Assembly: GCA_025455505.1 (NCBI GenBank)
Contig: JALOMK010000042.1
Location: 1-9,941 of the forward strand
DNA from: Bacteroidales bacterium
Lineage (GTDB): Bacteria > Bacteroidota > Bacteroidia > Bacteroidales > VadinHA17
Reading direction: 5' to 3'
DNA length: 9,941 nucleotides
The position numbers and the translations under genes were made by a program. Below, one piece after another: positions 7,345-9,941 of the stretch. The number at the start of each line of letters is the position of its first letter. Position 1 is the stretch's first letter. The notes below the pieces were generated by a model. The model ran no database searches and was not told the DNA's origin. It saw only the letters and a list, made by a program, of their open reading frames with translations.

Positions 7345-7352
7345 CAAAGATA
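7345..7352 (-). promoter_or_regulatory. Candidate -7 promoter element of the glycosyltransferase-phosphatase gene
   Basis: The minus-strand octamer TATCTTTG matches TAnnTTTG. No good TTG is found at the -33 position, so activation by a protein bound at the repeats starting 24 bp upstream (7376) is plausible. The start of transcription would be near 7340, about 150 nt before the ATG at 7191. Confidence 0.5.
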
Positions 7353-7375
7353 CCATATTGCGAAACCTTAACCGC

Positions 7376-7412
7376 TTAGAATAGAGTTAAAAAATCATTA
7401 GAAACTTCTTAA
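7376..7412. promoter_or_regulatory. Tandem 11-bp direct repeats, copy B (candidate response-regulator sites)
   Basis: Units begin with TTA at 7376, 7387, 7398 and 7409, again exactly 11 bp apart: TTAGAATAGAG, TTAAAAAATCA, TTAGAAACTTC, then TTAA. By eye 30 of 37 bases equal copy A at 5751-5787. The location between the regulator gene and the divergent glycosyltransferase-phosphatase gene suits autoregulation plus activation of the divergent gene. Binding by the neighbouring regulator is an inference. Confidence 0.75.
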
Positions 7413-7456
7413 CTTTAGCAGGCAAATAAATGATAATGCCGATAAAACCCTGAGCC

Positions 7457-8146
7457 ATGGAAAATATCTGCATTCTGATCGTTGAGGACGAACAAAGGCT
7501 GGCAGAGATTCTTAAAAAACAGCTTGAAGAGTCGGGTTTCAGGGCTGATGTGGCACTTGACGGCTATTCGGGTAAAATGATGGCTGCACGAAATTGCTAT
7601 AGTCTTATTATTCTCGACATAAACCTTCCCCTCCTGAATGGTTATGATCTCTGCAAAGAGATACGCAAAACAAACAAAAGAATACCGATAATAATGCTTA
7701 CCGCCTTCGGTACGGCTGACAACAAAATCATAGGATTCGACTCAGGAGCCGATGATTATGTAGTGAAACCCTTCGATTTCAGGGAACTGCTTGCAAGGAT
7801 TAATGTTTTTCTCAGGCGCTCGGACCTTCGTGAAGAGGAAGATATCGTAAGAATTGCAGACCTCGAAATCGACGTGGCCTCCAAAACCGTCAGCAGGTCG
7901 AAGAAGAAAATTGACCTCACTGCCAAGGAGTTTGCCCTTCTCGAAGTGTTCGTAAGGAACAGGGACAAGCTGCTGTCGCGCGAGTTTATTATTGAACAGG
8001 TATGGGGCATTGACTTCGACCCGTCAACAAACATTATTGATGTTTACGTTAATTACCTGCGAAAAAAGATAGACAAGGATTTCGATCCGAAGCTGATCCA
8101 TACGAAATTCGGATTCGGATTTTACTTCAGCGATAAGGAGATATAG
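7457..8146 (+). CDS. OmpR/PhoB-family response regulator
   Basis: A 229-residue DNA-binding response regulator. The receiver domain (1-120) has the acidic pocket Glu10/Asp11, phospho-acceptor Asp54 in LIILDINLP, switch Thr82, and Lys104 in YVVKPF. The C-terminal winged helix (about 128-226) has the family marks LTAKEFALLEVFVRN, LLSREFIIEQVWG and the recognition-helix region NIIDVYVNYLRKKID, then HTKFGFGFYF for the wing. All catalytic residues are present and the length is standard. It resembles the CusR/ArlR-like subgroup, but I cannot assign a stimulus. The kinase gene starts 3 bp after its stop. The 11-bp tandem repeats 45 bp upstream suit a head-to-tail OmpR-type dimer and suggest control of its own gene and of the divergent one. 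No Shine-Dalgarno is visible before the ATG. Confidence 0.97.
   Translation: MENICILIVEDEQRLAEILKKQLEESGFRADVALDGYSGKMMAARNCYSLIILDINLPLLNGYDLCKEIRKTNKRIPIIMLTAFGTADNKIIGFDSGADDYVVKPFDFRELLARINVFLRRSDLREEEDIVRIADLEIDVASKTVSRSKKKIDLTAKEFALLEVFVRNRDKLLSREFIIEQVWGIDFDPSTNIIDVYVNYLRKKIDKDFDPKLIHTKFGFGFYFSDKEI
8135..8140 (+). promoter_or_regulatory. Shine-Dalgarno for the histidine kinase gene
   Basis: AAGGAG lies nine bases before the kinase ATG at 8150, inside the last codons of the regulator gene. It is unusually strong for this window, where other starts lack such a motif, and it supports the chosen start and translational coupling. Confidence 0.6.
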
Positions 8147-8149
8147 GCA

Positions 8150-9505
8150 ATGAACATCAAGATCAGGCTGGCTCTGCAGTTTACGTTGATAGTAACAGTA
8201 ATACTCCTGTTCTTCTCAATTCTCGTATACTATTTTTCATTCTCGAGCCAGCTGACAAAGTTCAGACAATCGCTGCTTGAGAAAGCCCGTAACACTGGCA
8301 TCCTTTTCATAAACGTTGCAGAAGTCGATTCCACGCTTATGAAGAAGATACACCAGTCAACTATCCTGTTCGACAGGGAGGAATTAGTCATAGTGGATTC
8401 TTCACGTGCAGTACTGTACAACAACAACATACAATATCTTACAGGCAGGGCGATAAGTCAGAACAGCGACAAGGACCAGATAAGCTACTTTTCAATCGGT
8501 GAGAAGGACGGGGTATGCTACAGGCACCCTTTCGGGAATACATCCTTCGATGTTTTCCTTGCTGCATTCGATAACTCAAGGAAGGAAAATCTTTCTGAAC
8601 TAAGGATAATACTTTTGTGGAGCATTCTTTTCAGCATGCTTCTCTCGGTGGCACTGTCATACTTTTTCTCCAGCAGGGCAATACGGCCCATTTCGAAAAT
8701 AATCAAAAGCGTGAAGGACATAAACTCCCTGAAACTGGCAAACAGGCTTGACGAGGGAAAGAGAAGGGATGAAATCGACCAGCTTGCAATTACTTTCAAC
8801 GAGATGCTGAGCGACCTTGAGGTTGCATTCAGGAACCAGGAAGACTTCGTTTCGAATGCCTCCCATGAGCTGCGGACGCCTCTCACTGTAATGATAAGCG
8901 AAACAGACTACCTTCTCAGCCGCGAAAGAACGCAGGAAGAATACAACTACCATATTTCGGGATTGTCAGAAGAGCTTAAAAAGCTGAATTCCCTCCTCAA
9001 CAGCCTGCTGGAACTGGCACAGATAAACAGGGATCATAACATCCTGTTCACAGGGGTAAGGATCGACGAGATAGTATTCAATGCAATTCACCAGGTAAAA
9101 TCGCGCTACCAGGGGAGGAAAATAATCCCCAGGATCCAGTACCCTGAAAAAAACAACGACCTTGTTATCAGCGGCAATGAAGGACTCCTGACGATAGCTT
9201 TCAAAAACCTCATCGACAACAGCTGCAAGTTTTCTGCCGATGATGTCATTGTCGAATTCCTGATAACAGAAAAAACAATTTCCATCACAATTTCCGATTC
9301 TGGAATAGGCATACCAAAGAAAGACCTCGACAACATCTATAAACCCTTCAGCAGGGCCTCGAACACAAAATTCATCGGGGGCTACGGGATCGGACTCTCC
9401 CTGGTATCGAGGGTGATGCAGCTTCACAATTCAAAACTGAAACTCGACAGCGCCGAAGGAAGGGGAACAACATTCGAACTGGTTTTTGATAGGGTAACAA
9501 ATTAA
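8150..9505 (+). CDS. Membrane sensor histidine kinase
   Basis: A 451-residue sensor kinase, partner of the regulator 3 bp upstream. Two membrane helices (about 8-32 and 152-174) enclose a periplasmic sensor of about 120 residues that I cannot assign to a named fold. A HAMP segment follows (about 172-225, with RAIRPISKI and DEIDQLAITFNEM). The dimerization/phosphotransfer domain has NASHELRTPL with the phospho-acceptor His239. The ATP-binding domain has the N box FKNLIDNSCKFS (Asn353, Asn357), G1 DSGIGIP (383-389), and G2 GGYGIGLSL (410-418). All boxes are intact, so it should be active. The layout is the classical EnvZ/CusS form. The nature of the signal is unknown; the linked glycosylglycerate gene would fit osmotic or nutrient stress, but that is inference. 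Confidence 0.97.
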   Translation: MNIKIRLALQFTLIVTVILLFFSILVYYFSFSSQLTKFRQSLLEKARNTGILFINVAEVDSTLMKKIHQSTILFDREELVIVDSSRAVLYNNNIQYLTGRAISQNSDKDQISYFSIGEKDGVCYRHPFGNTSFDVFLAAFDNSRKENLSELRIILLWSILFSMLLSVALSYFFSSRAIRPISKIIKSVKDINSLKLANRLDEGKRRDEIDQLAITFNEMLSDLEVAFRNQEDFVSNASHELRTPLTVMISETDYLLSRERTQEEYNYHISGLSEELKKLNSLLNSLLELAQINRDHNILFTGVRIDEIVFNAIHQVKSRYQGRKIIPRIQYPEKNNDLVISGNEGLLTIAFKNLIDNSCKFSADDVIVEFLITEKTISITISDSGIGIPKKDLDNIYKPFSRASNTKFIGGYGIGLSLVSRVMQLHNSKLKLDSAEGRGTTFELVFDRVTN

Positions 9506-9566
9506 TTCCCGGACCCGGAAATGCCCGGGCTCCATTGTATTCATTGATAAAACGATAAGTCAGTTT

Positions 9567-9941
9567 ATGAAGAAATCAGTTGCCTTTTTACTGTCAGTAA
9601 TACTTACTGCCGCCTGTTATGCCGGCAAGCCAAAGATCTCCTTTTTCACCGAGCTGCCTTCACGGGAGTTTGTCAGCCTGTTTTCCGACAGCCTCCTTAT
9701 TGAACAACTCAGTGAAATGAAAGCGGAACTGAGAATAGGCCTCCTCGACCTTACACCGGAAAGGGCAAAAACAATAAGTATGCTTAACGCCGCCGGAATC
9801 CCGGTTACAGCCTGGCTTCTGCTGCCCGAGGATGAAGGATACTGGTTCAATGCCACCAATGGCAATAAAGCGGCAGCAAGGTATGAAAACTTCAAATCCT
9901 GGAGCGCTGAGCATGGCCTTTTATGGCAGGGCATCGGCCTC
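9567..9941 (+). CDS. Secreted protein of unknown function, N-terminal part
   Basis: An open frame of 125 codons starts at ATG 9567 and leaves the right edge without a stop. MKKSVAFLLSVILTAACYAG is a signal peptide; the Cys at residue 17 could be lipidated (TAAC), but Ser/Ala-type cleavage after CYA is as likely. The mature part alternates strands and helices (ELRIGLLDLTPERAKTISML, then AAGIPVTAWLLLPE), and the visible end reads EHGLLWQGIGL. This looks like the first units of a TIM barrel, possibly a glycan-active enzyme, but I recognise no catalytic motif and do not assign a family. It lies 61 bp after the kinase stop on the same strand and may be co-transcribed; the spacer has only a 5-bp GC hairpin without a T run. 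Confidence 0.82.
   Translation, partial: MKKSVAFLLSVILTAACYAGKPKISFFTELPSREFVSLFSDSLLIEQLSEMKAELRIGLLDLTPERAKTISMLNAAGIPVTAWLLLPEDEGYWFNATNGNKAAARYENFKSWSAEHGLLWQGIGL

Larger units (their letters stand above)
7192..7456. promoter_or_regulatory. Divergent control region, glycosyltransferase-phosphatase / two-component genes
   Basis: The 265-bp gap separates two divergent starts. It holds a minus-strand -7 octamer (7345-7352) and a tandem 11-bp repeat (7376-7412). The predicted leader of the minus-strand gene is about 150 nt and contains only a weak 5-bp hairpin (CCTGC with GCAGG, about 7258-7272). On the plus strand TAACTTTA (7410-7417) is a one-mismatch -7 candidate for the regulator gene and overlaps the last repeat unit, which would allow the bound regulator to repress its own gene. 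Confidence 0.65.

Noticed and set aside
9514..9529. CCCGG / CCGGG hairpin after the kinase stop
   Set aside because: The stem is only 5 bp and no T run follows, so it is not a convincing terminator.

Overview
The window looks like a chromosomal segment of a Bacteroidota bacterium, probably Bacteroidales-like. Supporting signs are moderate GC content, lipoprotein and secreted hydrolases packed in one operon, A/T-rich translation starts mostly without Shine-Dalgarno motifs, and several octamers fitting the Bacteroidota -7 promoter consensus TAnnTTTG. I see no rRNA, tRNA, CRISPR array, insertion sequence or phage gene.

Layout. (1) Positions 1-4130, minus strand: a tight run of a BglX-type GH3 beta-glucosidase lipoprotein, a C45/phospholipase B-like Ntn hydrolase lipoprotein, a 66-residue small protein, and the first 38 codons of a secreted PQQ-like beta-propeller protein that leaves the window at its left edge. 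Gaps are 9, 36 and 35 bp, so this is probably one envelope/periplasmic hydrolase operon. (2) Positions 4258-5505, minus: a YeiH-family putative sulfate exporter. (3) Positions 5506-5817: a non-coding gap with a strong two-part hairpin, a candidate promoter and a tandem 11-bp repeat. (4) Positions 5818-7191, minus: a fusion of a GpgS-like glycosyltransferase with a HAD-IB phosphatase, which could make glucosylglycerate (or a related glycosylglycerate) in one polypeptide. (5) Positions 7192-7456: a divergent control region with a second copy of the 11-bp repeat. (6) Positions 7457-9505, plus: an OmpR-family response regulator and its histidine kinase, 3 bp apart. (7) Positions 9567-9941, plus: the start of a secreted protein of unknown function, cut by the right edge.

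The most interesting signal is regulatory. Two intergenic regions about 1.6 kb apart each carry four TTA-initiated units on an exact 11-bp period (30 of 37 positions identical by eye). In both, a minus-strand TAnnTTTG octamer begins 24 bp from the repeat edge. This is the geometry expected of an OmpR/PhoB-type activator at its promoters. One promoter would drive the glycosyltransferase-phosphatase gene and, because the region is divergent, could also control the two-component genes. The other faces a 46-nt hairpin and then the YeiH gene, so it may produce a short structured RNA or an attenuated leader. The working hypothesis is that this two-component system controls glycosylglycerate synthesis and a small RNA or transporter in response to an envelope, salt or nutrient signal. 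The repeats are directly visible; the regulatory links are inferred.
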